NCBI RefSeq assembly: GCF_022549675.1
Contig: NZ_JAKZGR010000011.1
Location: 1-64,000 of the forward strand
Source of the DNA: Belliella kenyensis
GTDB lineage: Bacteria; Bacteroidota; Bacteroidia; Cytophagales; Cyclobacteriaceae
Length of the DNA stretch: 64,000 nucleotides
Direction: 5' to 3'
Every line of letters begins with the position of its first letter. Position 1 is the first letter of the stretch. Shown piece by piece: positions 1 to 9,268 of the stretch. The notes beneath the pieces were generated by a model. That model was not told the DNA's origin. It searched no databases and worked only from the letters and a program-made list of their open reading frames with translations. The position numbers and the translations under genes were made by a program.

Positions 1-1833
1 GTAGATTTCTATGCAGGTGATCTATTGATCGCAAGTGTGGAGGCTGAGCCTTTTACCTTCAACTGGGACAATGCACCTCTGGGCAATCATTACATCACTG
101 CTATTGCCACAGACAATGAAGGGGCTGGGACGGTTTCTAATTCTATAAATATTTCTGTCATTGAAAAACCAAAAGAACCAAGATTTAGATTGGTATCGCC
201 TGAAGACAATGGCCAATACTTTTATAATGATTATATGTCAATGAACATTGATACCCTTGAAAATTCATCAGAAATCGTAAAGGTGGAATACTTCAGAAAC
301 AATATTTATTTGGGTACTCGAGAAAATCAGAATTTCGAATATAATTGGAGAATAAGTGTACTAGGTGATCTTAATATTATGGCAATAGCCACGGATGTCA
401 ATGGAAGAACAGCTTCGGATATCAAGAGAGTAAATGTTATTGATAAACCTAAGCCTTCTCTCAAAATCATTAATCCTAACAACAATGATATATACGATTT
501 GGGAGAAGAAATAGGTTTAGAAATTGAAATAAAAAATGTTTCAGTAGAAATAAATAGAGTAGAATTTTATAAAAATGAACAAAAAATAGGAGAAATCAAG
601 AATGGAGTTAAAAAATTAAATTGGGTAGCAGATGAAATTGGGACGCATCTAATCACTGCAAAAGCTATGAGTGAAAATGGTTTTACGCTTTATTCAGACC
701 CTGTGGCAGTGATCATTCGAATAAAAAATAATCTTCCGAAGGTAGAACTGCTTTCACCCATTGAAGGTCAAATGTTTGAACAAGATGATATCATAGACTT
801 GATGGTTCTTTTCGATGGAAATGCAGATGCTGTCGATTTTGTAGAGTATTATGCGAATGGTACAAAAATCAACACAAGCAGAAATTACCCTTACTTTACT
901 CAGTGGAAAGATGCTACGCCAGGTGAATATTTCATACAAGCAAAAGCTTTTGAAAAAAACTCGAGCAATTACGGATTCACAGAGGGAGTCAACATACAGG
1001 TAAAATCGAATGATAGTTTCCGAATCACATCTCCGAGACCACTATCCAAGCATCATATTGGAACTGATTTAGAAATTACCGTAGCAATACCAAATTCCAA
1101 TAAGACTATCGAAAGGGTCGAATTCTACCAAGGTAATACCCTAATTGGACAGTCAAGAAATAAGCCTTACAATTTTGTGTGGAAAAATATACCACAAGGT
1201 AATTTGACACTTGTTTCAAGGCTAGTTTATGCGGACGGTAGTAGTTTACTCTCTTTACCTATCAGAATTGAGATAATCAAATTACCTACAATTATTCTGA
1301 CTATGAAATCCGAAAAATCAAGCTTTTCTTCAAGCGAGATGATAGAGTTTGTATCAACTTATCAGGATTTTAGCGCAAGCATAAAGGAGGTAATACTTAT
1401 CAAAAACAATCACATAATAGAGAAATTTACAGGTGAAAATCAAAACTTTAAAATTTCTGACTTGAGTCATGGAATACATAGAATAAAAATAGAGGTTACG
1501 GATGCTTTAGAAAATAAATTCAGCTCTAATGAAATCCAAATATTCGTCAGAGATCACGATTTGATGGCAGAAGTAGAAATTGATGACTTTAAGATATATC
1601 CAAACCCAACGATTAGAGAATTAAATATAGATATAGATCTTAATTTTGACACTAGCACCTTGTATGCTGAAATCGTATCTATGACAGGTATGCCAATGGG
1701 AATACATACCTTTAATCCAAGTGAAGGCATTGCAACTTTAGACTTAGATCACTTAAAAACAGGAGTTTATTTATTAAGGATTCATCACGAAGGACGAATA
1801 ATAGGCATGAAAAGGTTTATTAAAACCAATTGA
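1..1833 (+). CDS. Ig-repeat surface protein with T9SS type A sorting domain (5' truncated)
   Basis: The reading frame is open from base 1, so the gene begins outside the window; 610 codons are visible. It is built from repeats of about 90 residues, each with a core like VEFYKNxxxIG followed about ten residues later by a Trp (VEYFRNN, VEFYKNEQ, VEYYANG, VEFYQGN). This is the pattern of bacterial Ig-like domains; one partial and five further modules are visible. The last 75 residues have the IYPNP motif and the GVYLLRI/KRFIK ending typical of a type IX secretion C-terminal sorting domain. I infer export through the T9SS and attachment to the cell surface. Its ligand is unknown: such Ig arrays serve adhesins and also act as spacers in polysaccharidases, and any catalytic part would be upstream. 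A strong terminator hairpin follows. Confidence 0.85.
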   Translation, partial: VDFYAGDLLIASVEAEPFTFNWDNAPLGNHYITAIATDNEGAGTVSNSINISVIEKPKEPRFRLVSPEDNGQYFYNDYMSMNIDTLENSSEIVKVEYFRNNIYLGTRENQNFEYNWRISVLGDLNIMAIATDVNGRTASDIKRVNVIDKPKPSLKIINPNNNDIYDLGEEIGLEIEIKNVSVEINRVEFYKNEQKIGEIKNGVKKLNWVADEIGTHLITAKAMSENGFTLYSDPVAVIIRIKNNLPKVELLSPIEGQMFEQDDIIDLMVLFDGNADAVDFVEYYANGTKINTSRNYPYFTQWKDATPGEYFIQAKAFEKNSSNYGFTEGVNIQVKSNDSFRITSPRPLSKHHIGTDLEITVAIPNSNKTIERVEFYQGNTLIGQSRNKPYNFVWKNIPQGNLTLVSRLVYADGSSLLSLPIRIEIIKLPTIILTMKSEKSSFSSSEMIEFVSTYQDFSASIKEVILIKNNHIIEKFTGENQNFKISDLSHGIHRIKIEVTDALENKFSSNEIQIFVRDHDLMAEVEIDDFKIYPNPTIRELNIDIDLNFDTSTLYAEIVSMTGMPMGIHTFNPSEGIATLDLDHLKTGVYLLRIHHEGRIIGMKRFIKTN

Positions 1834-1887
1834 CAATCCAAAAACTATTTGACTATTATTCAGAGTTCAAGCTCTCCCATAAAATTC

Positions 1888-1935
1888 AGAGCCACCTAAG
1901 ACACAGTTGGAGTTCCTTGGGTGGCTCTAGTTTTA
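1888..1935. terminator. Bidirectional terminator between convergent genes
   Basis: The arms AGAGCCACCTAAG (1888-1900) and CTTGGGTGGCTCT (1916-1928) pair over 13 positions with one G-T wobble and a 15-base loop. T-rich sequence follows on both strands. It lies between the convergent ends of the Ig-repeat gene and the SAF-domain dehydrogenase gene. Confidence 0.7.
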
Positions 1936-2079
1936 TGGTTTAAAACTAAACATCAAATACAATGGCATGGTTTAAAACCAGTAGATGCATTTCAATTAGT
2001 ATGAATATGCGATTTGTTGCCTGGTGTCTTGAAAATTTTTATAATGTATTTATTTCTCAAAAGAAATGATTTTAAATTT

Positions 2080-3249
2080 TCAACCTATTTTCAATTGTAA
2101 ATTCAAGGTATCTAAAATTTCGAACCAAGCATCCAATGCCATGGAAGGTGGAATCTCTACATCCGAAAATCTTATTGGCTGACCTTCTTGAATATTTTCC
2201 TTAAGTATAACATTTTGAAGTAGACCTATTGGCACATGATCTGGGTCATCTGAGATTAGCATAGCTTCACCCCTCAATTCAAAACCACCAATCCCAGTTT
2301 CTATAAACTCACCTTTATTCAAGTCTCTTTTGGCCAAAGCTACTACACTTGTAGTAGGCGAAGTACCATTGTACATCAGAAGTTTTTTGTGATGAAAAAC
2401 TTCTTTAATCGTGCTAGGTATTTCAAAAAAACACAAGTGAGTAGGTTTATAATGATGATAAAAAGGTCCATCCCCCATTTTATAAGTACTTAGGGCACTT
2501 TTAAGCTCTTCTCTATGTGTAGACATTATGAAAACTCCCGGAGGTGCTGTTCTTGACAAAATATAGTCGCTTATAGGCATTCCTAATTCATCTGCTACCT
2601 TAGCCAGCTCCATCCCTGAACCCACAAAATCATCTGATTTTGGTCCCACAAGGCCTTGTTTTGCTATTCCCACACCAAATGAATTAGCTACCAATGCTTG
2701 CTCTACCTGCATTTTGGTCCCATCAGTAAAGGACGTAACAGAAGACAAAGAATAATCCTGCTTCTTGGACCAATATTTCATCTCCTCGACTGTAGGATTT
2801 AAATTCATAAAACCTTTAATGTTTCCATATACCAAAGGGGTAAATCCCATGTCCATAACTTCCTGCCTCAAAACAGCCAAACATCCTGGCTGATCACCAT
2901 TTGCTTCAGTTATAAAACCTCTCTTTGCCAACCATGAACCTGTAGTCACAGCTGTATCTGCATCCATGGTAATTACAGGTAGATCATATTTGAAGGCTTC
3001 ATTAATGATCTGGGTATTGTAAATGGCATCACCAGTGCTGACCACTATTACATCTGAGGTTACGAATAACATTTCTGGAGATCTGTATATCTTTTCCTCT
3101 GGGACATGTAGACCCTCTATAGGACCCAATCTCCTAGTTAATACTCCAGTGACTTCCATTTCTGAACTTGCATTAATCAACTTAACCAAGCCCCTGACGA
3201 TTCTCCCACTTCCAATAATTCCAACTTTTATTTTTGTTTCGGGTGACAT
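2080..3249 (-). CDS. SAF-domain NAD(P)-binding dehydrogenase, homoserine dehydrogenase-like (COG4091 type)
   Basis: The 389-residue protein starts with a Rossmann motif, GIIGSGRIVRG at residues 9-19, and has a C-terminal SAF-like region (AKRDLNKGEFIE onward). This architecture matches predicted homoserine dehydrogenase-like oxidoreductases of COG4091. I chose the ATG at 3249 because it places the dinucleotide-binding motif at the usual distance; an in-frame extension to 3318 adds 23 lysine-rich hydrophobic residues that look untranslated. It is the last gene on the strand of the polysaccharide locus but is separated from it by 432 bp, so it may have its own promoter. A role in making or modifying an unusual sugar or sugar acid is plausible from context only; the substrate cannot be read from sequence. 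Confidence 0.7.
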   Translation of the reverse strand: MSPETKIKVGIIGSGRIVRGLVKLINASSEMEVTGVLTRRLGPIEGLHVPEEKIYRSPEMLFVTSDVIVVSTGDAIYNTQIINEAFKYDLPVITMDADTAVTTGSWLAKRGFITEANGDQPGCLAVLRQEVMDMGFTPLVYGNIKGFMNLNPTVEEMKYWSKKQDYSLSSVTSFTDGTKMQVEQALVANSFGVGIAKQGLVGPKSDDFVGSGMELAKVADELGMPISDYILSRTAPPGVFIMSTHREELKSALSTYKMGDGPFYHHYKPTHLCFFEIPSTIKEVFHHKKLLMYNGTSPTTSVVALAKRDLNKGEFIETGIGGFELRGEAMLISDDPDHVPIGLLQNVILKENIQEGQPIRFSDVEIPPSMALDAWFEILDTLNLQLKIG

Positions 3250-3453
3250 ATCTAAAATATTTTTAAACCAATAACCAAATATAACAACCTTTTTAATTAT
3301 ATAAAATACTTTTTTCAATGTTTAAAGAACAATTTTATAGATTCATAAGTAAAAAAGGCTTTCAATGTCTATACAACCGTTTATGATAGTTTTTATCCCT
3401 CAAAAAAAATCAAAGAGATCAACAATGGTCTTTTAAAAGTGAGGGTATATTAG

Positions 3454-3611
3454 TTTATATGGATATACGGAACTTTGTCAATAACATTACAAAATTCCAA
3501 TTTATCTAACTTCCGATATAAATTGATATTGGATACTTATGGATATTGACCATTAACAACCTGTTAAGACAATGAATTGAAGTTACTAGTAAAAAAGCGT
3601 ATAATCAGATT
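3454..3611 (+). repeat. Dispersed intergenic repeat, copy A
   Basis: This stretch recurs as its reverse complement at 28733-28891. By hand alignment the 97-base core (from about 3457) differs at five positions, all transitions; the distal 55 bases are less conserved but still alignable. Inside is an inverted repeat, TCCGATAT/ATATTGGA around AAATTG, which is perfect in copy B, and the 9-mer TATGGATAT occurs twice 80 bp apart (3458, 3538). No reading frame is convincing. It fills most of the otherwise empty 432-bp gap 3250-3681; the rest of that gap is AT-rich with nothing I can name. Confidence 0.85.
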
Positions 3612-3681
3612 AGTTTATAACGTATTGAAAAAAAAATTTCGGAAACTATATTTGAAAAGGATCACATCAGGAAACAATATT

Positions 3682-4782
3682 TCACTTGGTCAGATCACTG
3701 AAGATGGAATTCATACTTTGCTCAAATTTCTCTAAAGTATAGCTAGCAAAAAATTTCTCCCTCCCATTTTTGCCCATTCTTCTTGCCTCATTTTCGTCTC
3801 CTATTAAAAACGCTAAATGCTCGGCTACTTTTTGGGCATCTCCTGGCTGAGTTACAAAACCATTCTGATGAGAAGTTACCATATCCCCTATTCCTCCCAC
3901 ATCAGAGCTTACTATGGGCAAAGCGAACTGCATAGCCTCTAGCAAAACCAAAGGAAATGCTTCATCATAAGTAGGTAAAACGAAAATATCTGATTTTGAA
4001 AAAAGGGCATACTTTTCCTCTCCATATTTTTTCCCCAAATACACCACCTGCTCATGAAGATTAAGCTCTGAAATTTTTTCTTGTAATGAAGCGGCTGAAA
4101 TATCTCCTTCAGCTCCAACCATTTCACATCTGAATGGCAAATTCAGCTGTTTTAATATCTGACAGGCTTCAAGTAGTACATATACACCTTTGGAAACAAG
4201 TAAGTTGGAAAGGAACAATATGTTCATATGGGGTTTGTTTTCAATCTCACTTGGGCTGAAATCTATGATGGGAATTCCATTGGGGCAGATAAAAATATCT
4301 TCTTTTGCAAAATACTTTTTGATATCAAAAATCAACCTTGCTGAAAGTAGAATTGCCTTTGCATTTCTAAAGGTCAATTTATACAAGAAGTTATCAAAAA
4401 GCTTATGCTGATTCAGAGCAACACCTTTGTTGTGAAAATGATATACGAGATTATTCCCAAGTAGCTTTAATACCAATGCTATGAAAGCATCTTTGTAAAA
4501 TCCAACTCCTTTTGAGGTTGGTGTCATGTATATCAAGTTTGGTTTATCCTTTATAGCCTTATGTACAACTCTATACACAAGCTTAAAGTATCTCATCACC
4601 TTGTTGAACCCACCTTGACCTATCTCATTGAGTTTTTCTGAAGTACTCAAATTAACAAAACTGCACTCGTAGGTATCATTAATAAGACTACTGTCTTGGA
4701 GAAACTTCCCCATCATAGCAGCTCCATGTACCGGCGGAGGTACATGCAGAATGAATAGTATCTTTGGTTTAGAATTTTTCAT
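3682..4782 (-). CDS. Glycosyltransferase, GT4 family (GT-B fold)
   Basis: The 366-residue enzyme has an N-terminal ILHVPPPVHGAA stretch common to a subset of bacterial GT4 enzymes and a C-terminal donor-binding half with the E-x7-E motif (E274 and E282, in DEAFPLVLLEAM) and a Gly-rich VGGIGDM segment. It should transfer a nucleotide-activated sugar to the growing lipid-linked repeat unit on the cytoplasmic face. Its start overlaps the stop of the upstream GT2-like gene by 4 bp (ATGA), which indicates translational coupling. It is the promoter-distal glycosyltransferase of the locus. Donor and linkage are unknown. Confidence 0.88.
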   Translation of the reverse strand: MKNSKPKILFILHVPPPVHGAAMMGKFLQDSSLINDTYECSFVNLSTSEKLNEIGQGGFNKVMRYFKLVYRVVHKAIKDKPNLIYMTPTSKGVGFYKDAFIALVLKLLGNNLVYHFHNKGVALNQHKLFDNFLYKLTFRNAKAILLSARLIFDIKKYFAKEDIFICPNGIPIIDFSPSEIENKPHMNILFLSNLLVSKGVYVLLEACQILKQLNLPFRCEMVGAEGDISAASLQEKISELNLHEQVVYLGKKYGEEKYALFSKSDIFVLPTYDEAFPLVLLEAMQFALPIVSSDVGGIGDMVTSHQNGFVTQPGDAQKVAEHLAFLIGDENEARRMGKNGREKFFASYTLEKFEQSMNSIFSDLTK

Positions 4783-5684
4783 TTCAATATAGCATTTATC
4801 TTGTCTAATAATCGCCTTTTTATGGAAAAGAACGCTCTAAACTCCTTCAAAACTTTGGGATCTAATTGCGTAAAAACCTCAAATTTGAATGTTCTTTTAC
4901 CTGATGTGTCCACTTCAGTATCAAACCTCGAAGTATATTTAGTATGTGTAGCATCTTTTGAAAAGCCTATACTATATAGCTTGGAAATAGTTGGAAAAAC
5001 TGTAACTAATCCATTTTGAAATTGGTGAAAGCAAAACCTTATGGCCCATGAACTTATTCGACCCATCTTTTGATTTTTCAGCATCCCTACCATGTCGCTT
5101 CCACCCATATTGAAAGCCTTTTTTTGCTTTGAGTCTTCAATAAAATCATCGTAATCTTTCATCTCCCAATCAATAGCCTCCCATCTATCTCTCCATATTC
5201 CCCAGCCCCACGAGGAAGCTCTCACGCCAAAGTAGAAATCATTGACTGAATTTTTACATCCGGGTAAAGGCAATGTGTAACCTGAAATAGAAATAACTCT
5301 TGAATCTGATTTATAAAAGCTCAATCCTTCATTCATGAAGTCAAGAAAATTGGGAGTTACCACAAGATCGTCTTCTAAAATTATTGCAGATGGATAGTTT
5401 TTCAGCACACTTGTCACACCCTCTATGATTGATTTTGCTAAACCCTTGTTTTCTTTGGATGCAATAATTGTAACTTTTTTGAAACCATCGATTGTACTTA
5501 AAAATGCTCTCACTTCCTCAATTTTCGGACCCTGAATATCATTCTTTGGGCCATCAGAAAACACAATAAGCTCACTTTCATGGGCTAAAAAATTTTCCCT
5601 AAGAGCATCGACACACCGCTTAGTTTCTTCTAGACGGTTGAAGGTAAAAAGACATATTGGAGCTAATTCCTGCATCTGAGTCAT
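4779..5684 (-). CDS. GT2-like glycosyltransferase (GT-A fold, HlpA-like sugar transferase)
   Basis: The 301-residue protein begins with APICLFTFNRLEET, typical of GT-A enzymes that open with a nucleotide-binding strand. It has an acidic metal-site motif EDD at 104-106 (AIILEDDLVV) and the segment RASSWGWGIWRDRW at 155-168, characteristic of a sugar transferase group often mislabelled hemolytic protein HlpA-like. No membrane helix is apparent, so I expect a cytosolic or peripheral enzyme that adds one residue of the repeat unit. It overlaps the next gene by 4 bp and follows the upstream one after 28 bp, consistent with one transcript. Confidence 0.82.
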   Translation of the reverse strand: MTQMQELAPICLFTFNRLEETKRCVDALRENFLAHESELIVFSDGPKNDIQGPKIEEVRAFLSTIDGFKKVTIIASKENKGLAKSIIEGVTSVLKNYPSAIILEDDLVVTPNFLDFMNEGLSFYKSDSRVISISGYTLPLPGCKNSVNDFYFGVRASSWGWGIWRDRWEAIDWEMKDYDDFIEDSKQKKAFNMGGSDMVGMLKNQKMGRISSWAIRFCFHQFQNGLVTVFPTISKLYSIGFSKDATHTKYTSRFDTEVDTSGKRTFKFEVFTQLDPKVLKEFRAFFSIKRRLLDKINAILK

Positions 5685-5712
5685 GGTAGATCGTTCATTA
5701 TCATTTTTTGTT

Positions 5713-6744
5713 TCATTTCAAATTATCGCTGTACAGCTTCAAAAAGCTTTTACCAAATGCACTCCATGAATGATTGTAACAGAATTGCATCACTTCCTCT
5801 TTGTCATAAGCAAGATCATGATCAGCCGAAATCAATTGTGCCAAATTTTCAAAATCATTGTAAAGTAATACATTCGATAAGGAAGATAAATCACGAAATG
5901 CTCCAGAGTTTGGCCCTATAATCTTAGAATGCATTCTTAAAGAATCCATTAAAACACCCGAACTTAACAGGGTATCTGATTTGTAGGGAAAGAAAACGAA
6001 TTTACATTTTTGAGCGTGCCCAGAAATCTGTCCCAAGGGAATCACTTCATTGATTAACGTCATGCTACTTGTAAGCTCATGCTCTATAGCTTTGAGGTAA
6101 TTGGGATTGGGACATTTACCTATAATGAGTATTTTGAGCTTATTCAAAGAACTAGATTTATTGACAAATCTCAAAAATTCCAAGATTCCTTTGTAAGGTT
6201 GAATAGATCCCCATATCAATAAATCATAAGACTTGCTCGCTTCACCAAAGTACACAAACGGCTCATTGATAGGGTGAATCAAGTAATGAACTTTGTCTTG
6301 ACACTGTGGAAAGTACTCTCTCACAAACTGAACACCATCCTCGGCATGGGTGATGATCAAATCAGCATGCTTCATCATCAGCCCATACATAAAATCCACC
6401 CAAAATCCTTTACTATTTTTTCGATCATATTTATTATGCAAAATCCAAATAACTTTTTTCCTGAAAATTGTTTTCAAAAGGATAAAGAACACAAAGAATA
6501 AAATTTGAATCTTACCAAAGCGCTTATAAACCAAGTCTTCCATCCAATTGAGGATATATGCATCAGTTTTGAATAAATATTGAAAAAATTCAATAACCCC
6601 ATTTTTGCAAGATGACTTGTTGACAATATCAAAGTACCCTTCCAAAGAGCGTTCCAAGTCCTGCATATAGGGATTGGGGACGACTGAGTTACTATTATCT
6701 TGCTTGGGATATATGTATATTTTGCTCATAATTTGATTATTCAT
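5713..6744 (-). CDS. Glycosyltransferase, GT-B type, membrane-associated
   Basis: The 343-residue protein resembles GT-B enzymes: it has an N-terminal acceptor half with a hydrophobic, basic-flanked segment (ILFFVFFILLKTIFRKK, about residues 80-97) that could dip into the membrane, and a C-terminal half with LLIWGSIQPYKGILEFL and FFPYKSDTLLSSG, the usual site for donor recognition. The classical E-x7-E motif is not evident. An ATG at 6729 gives an alternative start five codons shorter. The 105-bp gap upstream (6745-6849) is among the larger ones inside the operon, but I see no terminator in it. Confidence 0.75.
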   Translation of the reverse strand: MNNQIMSKIYIYPKQDNSNSVVPNPYMQDLERSLEGYFDIVNKSSCKNGVIEFFQYLFKTDAYILNWMEDLVYKRFGKIQILFFVFFILLKTIFRKKVIWILHNKYDRKNSKGFWVDFMYGLMMKHADLIITHAEDGVQFVREYFPQCQDKVHYLIHPINEPFVYFGEASKSYDLLIWGSIQPYKGILEFLRFVNKSSSLNKLKILIIGKCPNPNYLKAIEHELTSSMTLINEVIPLGQISGHAQKCKFVFFPYKSDTLLSSGVLMDSLRMHSKIIGPNSGAFRDLSSLSNVLLYNDFENLAQLISADHDLAYDKEEVMQFCYNHSWSAFGKSFLKLYSDNLK

Positions 6745-6849
6745 TCTAAGCTAACACCATTGTCTAGGTTCACGAATTCAGTCTTTATGCCTAAGTCATG
6801 ACACGGGGTTACTTTTCAGAAATTACACAGAAATGATCCGTCTGAATCA

Positions 6850-8166
6850 TTAATTTAAACTAGAAATAAGCTCTTGAAACCTCTTGCTAACTTCATCTTG
6901 GGAATGATACTTTTCTGCCACTTCGACCCCTCTCTTTACTAAGTCTAGTCTCATTTGATCATTATCCATCAACTCTTTGATTTTGCTAGCTAAGATTTCT
7001 GCATCGTTTTCTAAAACTGTCATGCCACATTGATGCTTTTCTACATAATCCACAACTGCTGTGGACTTTGGTGAGAAAACAATCACTGGAGTACCACTAG
7101 CCAAATATTCAGAAGCCTTGGTTGGCATCGAAAGCCTAATGAAACTGAGTCCTTTCTCATCAAAATCATAAGGCAAAATGAGAAAATCTGCTTCAGAAAA
7201 AATCCTGGGCAATTCATCATATTCTACATAGGGGTTATGCTTCGTGTGGCTGTAATTACGAATCCATTTGGGAGCTTCTGCTGTCTGCAATGCAAATTGA
7301 ATTTCATAATCTGTAGTTTCATTGACGATTTCAATGGCAGCAGCTACTTCTTGGAGAGATGAATCTATTCCAGTGCCTACCCTACCTGCATACAGCAAAA
7401 TAGCTGGAGACTCCAATTTACTTTTTGACTTTCGGTTTTTATTCCAAAATTCCACATCAATCGGATTGTGAAAAGTAAAGAATTCCTTCTTGTATCTTTC
7501 CTTATACTCTTTGGCCATCAAATCACTTATGCTCAACAATACGCTTGACTTTTCGAATAAAGTTTGGAAGTCCTTTTCAATCCTTCTAAACCAGTATTTC
7601 CCAAAGATGCCTTCTGTCTTTACCATTGAAGCCCAATCATCCATCATGTGAAATACCAAAGGTTTATCCAAGTAATATTGCACTTGAATACAAAACAAAA
7701 TAGAGTTGCGTGAGGAGGCTTGTGCATAGAGTATATCCGGAGAAAACTCATCAAGCCACGCACAAAGCTCTGGAGAGAGCTCTTGAATAGAGGAATTGTG
7801 ATACAAGCCCAAAAATTCTAGTGTAGGATAAAACACTTTGTTTATAAAGCTTAATCTTAAACTGGACTTTAGATTTGGCTTATCAGATGGAGTTTGGTCA
7901 ACTATCGCTTTTGGCTTCTGTACTTCTCCGGAAAAATACTTCCTTTTGAACAAATTGAAAGGAAATTTCCATCTGTGCTCTTTATGACCTATTTGATAGT
8001 ATTTACTGCACGCCTCAAAGTTGGTATTTTCATTGATTAAGTATCCAGAACAAACTACAGCTAATTTTTCTTTTGGGTAATCTTTGAACAAATTGGAAAG
8101 GGTGATTCCTCCACCTGTTACGTTGTCAAATGGTTGGTTGATAATAAGAACTTTGGGTGATTTCAT
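6850..8166 (-). CDS. Glycosyltransferase, GT4-like
   Basis: The 438-residue protein opens with KVLIINQPFDNVTGGGITLSNLF, a GT4-like N-terminus with the Gly-rich loop that contacts donor phosphate. The second domain starts near AILLYAGRVGTGID and includes the donor-site segment EYLASGTPVIVFSPK. The N-terminal half has an insert with a basic, proline-containing stretch (KRKYFSGEVQKPK). It probably extends the repeat unit of the neighbouring Wzx/Wzy locus. Ten bases separate it from the upstream glycosyltransferase gene, implying co-transcription. Sugar specificity is unknown. Confidence 0.83.
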   Translation of the reverse strand: MKSPKVLIINQPFDNVTGGGITLSNLFKDYPKEKLAVVCSGYLINENTNFEACSKYYQIGHKEHRWKFPFNLFKRKYFSGEVQKPKAIVDQTPSDKPNLKSSLRLSFINKVFYPTLEFLGLYHNSSIQELSPELCAWLDEFSPDILYAQASSRNSILFCIQVQYYLDKPLVFHMMDDWASMVKTEGIFGKYWFRRIEKDFQTLFEKSSVLLSISDLMAKEYKERYKKEFFTFHNPIDVEFWNKNRKSKSKLESPAILLYAGRVGTGIDSSLQEVAAAIEIVNETTDYEIQFALQTAEAPKWIRNYSHTKHNPYVEYDELPRIFSEADFLILPYDFDEKGLSFIRLSMPTKASEYLASGTPVIVFSPKSTAVVDYVEKHQCGMTVLENDAEILASKIKELMDNDQMRLDLVKRGVEVAEKYHSQDEVSKRFQELISSLN

Positions 8167-8176
8167 ATTACATTCC

Positions 8177-9268
8177 TTATTTTATTTCTTCAAAGACTTC
8201 GACCAATGATTTCCCAAAAGCCACTGAGTTGTATTTCTCTACATACAATCTATTGGCATTCTCCGCCATGGCGTCAAGCCTTTCGAAGTCCATTAACAGG
8301 CTATTCACAGCGGATTTCCAATCCTCCAACTCGAAGCTATTGACGCTCAATCCAAAACCATGATCGCCGGGATTGATATCTACATATTTGTTGTAAGTCA
8401 TGATCGCAGGCTTGTTGATAGCCAAAGCATCCAAGAGTACCGTAAGACCAAGCGTCCTTCCTGTCACTACCTTATCAGCTTTGATAGGGATCAAAATAAA
8501 TCGGGCCTTCTGATACCTTTTCAACAATTCAATGTATGGTATAAAATCAGAGTTTACACTGATATTTGAAGGCAAATTTGATGTATCTGGCCTAGTGGCA
8601 GGAGTACAGTAAATTTCCAAAGGGAAATCTATGTCTCTGAAAGTTTCTATCATCAAGTCAAAATCCCTATCCGTAGTACCTGCACAGATGGCATATTCAG
8701 TTTGACGAGAATTTACAAAATTCTCATTCTTTTTGTGAAATGTGATATCTGCACCCCAGCTTAGCTTTGTGAATTTTTTCTTAATTACTTCTTGTGGAGC
8801 CTCTAGTGCATTGATTGTCTTGTTCATCAGACCGTCACTAAGAAATGCAATTTTATCATACTGCAAAAGAAATTTCTTCCTAAAATCGAAGATTGGTTTC
8901 TTTTTTGGCTTATCATACAAGTTCATGTGCCCAAGTACTATGATTGGGGTACGCATCAGTCCCAGGAATTTGAATAGGGTCAACACCCTGGTATTTCCTA
9001 TGGCAAAAGGTGCGTATATGGCATCATATTTCCTAAGCTGCATCAATACCCTCACTTGCTGATCTAGACAAGTTATCCGAAATACTCTCCCCAGTTTATC
9101 TAGCCAAGGGTATTTTGAATGCGGTAAAATATCTACTTGAAAGCCTTCAGTAGCATTGACCTCCAGAGAACCAAATAAAAAATGTGAGGGACTTTGTCCA
9201 TCTACCCATTCTTGATAAATCTTCTCGAATGAATATGTGTTAATCACTAATATTTTCATCTTAGACAT
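8177..9268 (-). CDS. Glycosyltransferase, GT-B type
   Basis: The 363-residue protein has the N-terminal MKILVINTYSFEKIYQEW pattern of GT-B enzymes and a C-terminal donor lobe with DKVVTGRTLGLTVLLDALAINKPAIM, which resembles the site where other families carry E-x7-E. Sequence identity to its glycosyltransferase neighbours looks low, so it is unlikely to be a tandem duplicate. It overlaps the end of the polymerase gene by 8 bp. It should act on the cytoplasmic side on a lipid-linked intermediate. The family is less certain than for the GT4 members. Confidence 0.76.
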   Translation of the reverse strand: MSKMKILVINTYSFEKIYQEWVDGQSPSHFLFGSLEVNATEGFQVDILPHSKYPWLDKLGRVFRITCLDQQVRVLMQLRKYDAIYAPFAIGNTRVLTLFKFLGLMRTPIIVLGHMNLYDKPKKKPIFDFRKKFLLQYDKIAFLSDGLMNKTINALEAPQEVIKKKFTKLSWGADITFHKKNENFVNSRQTEYAICAGTTDRDFDLMIETFRDIDFPLEIYCTPATRPDTSNLPSNISVNSDFIPYIELLKRYQKARFILIPIKADKVVTGRTLGLTVLLDALAINKPAIMTYNKYVDINPGDHGFGLSVNSFELEDWKSAVNSLLMDFERLDAMAENANRLYVEKYNSVAFGKSLVEVFEEIK

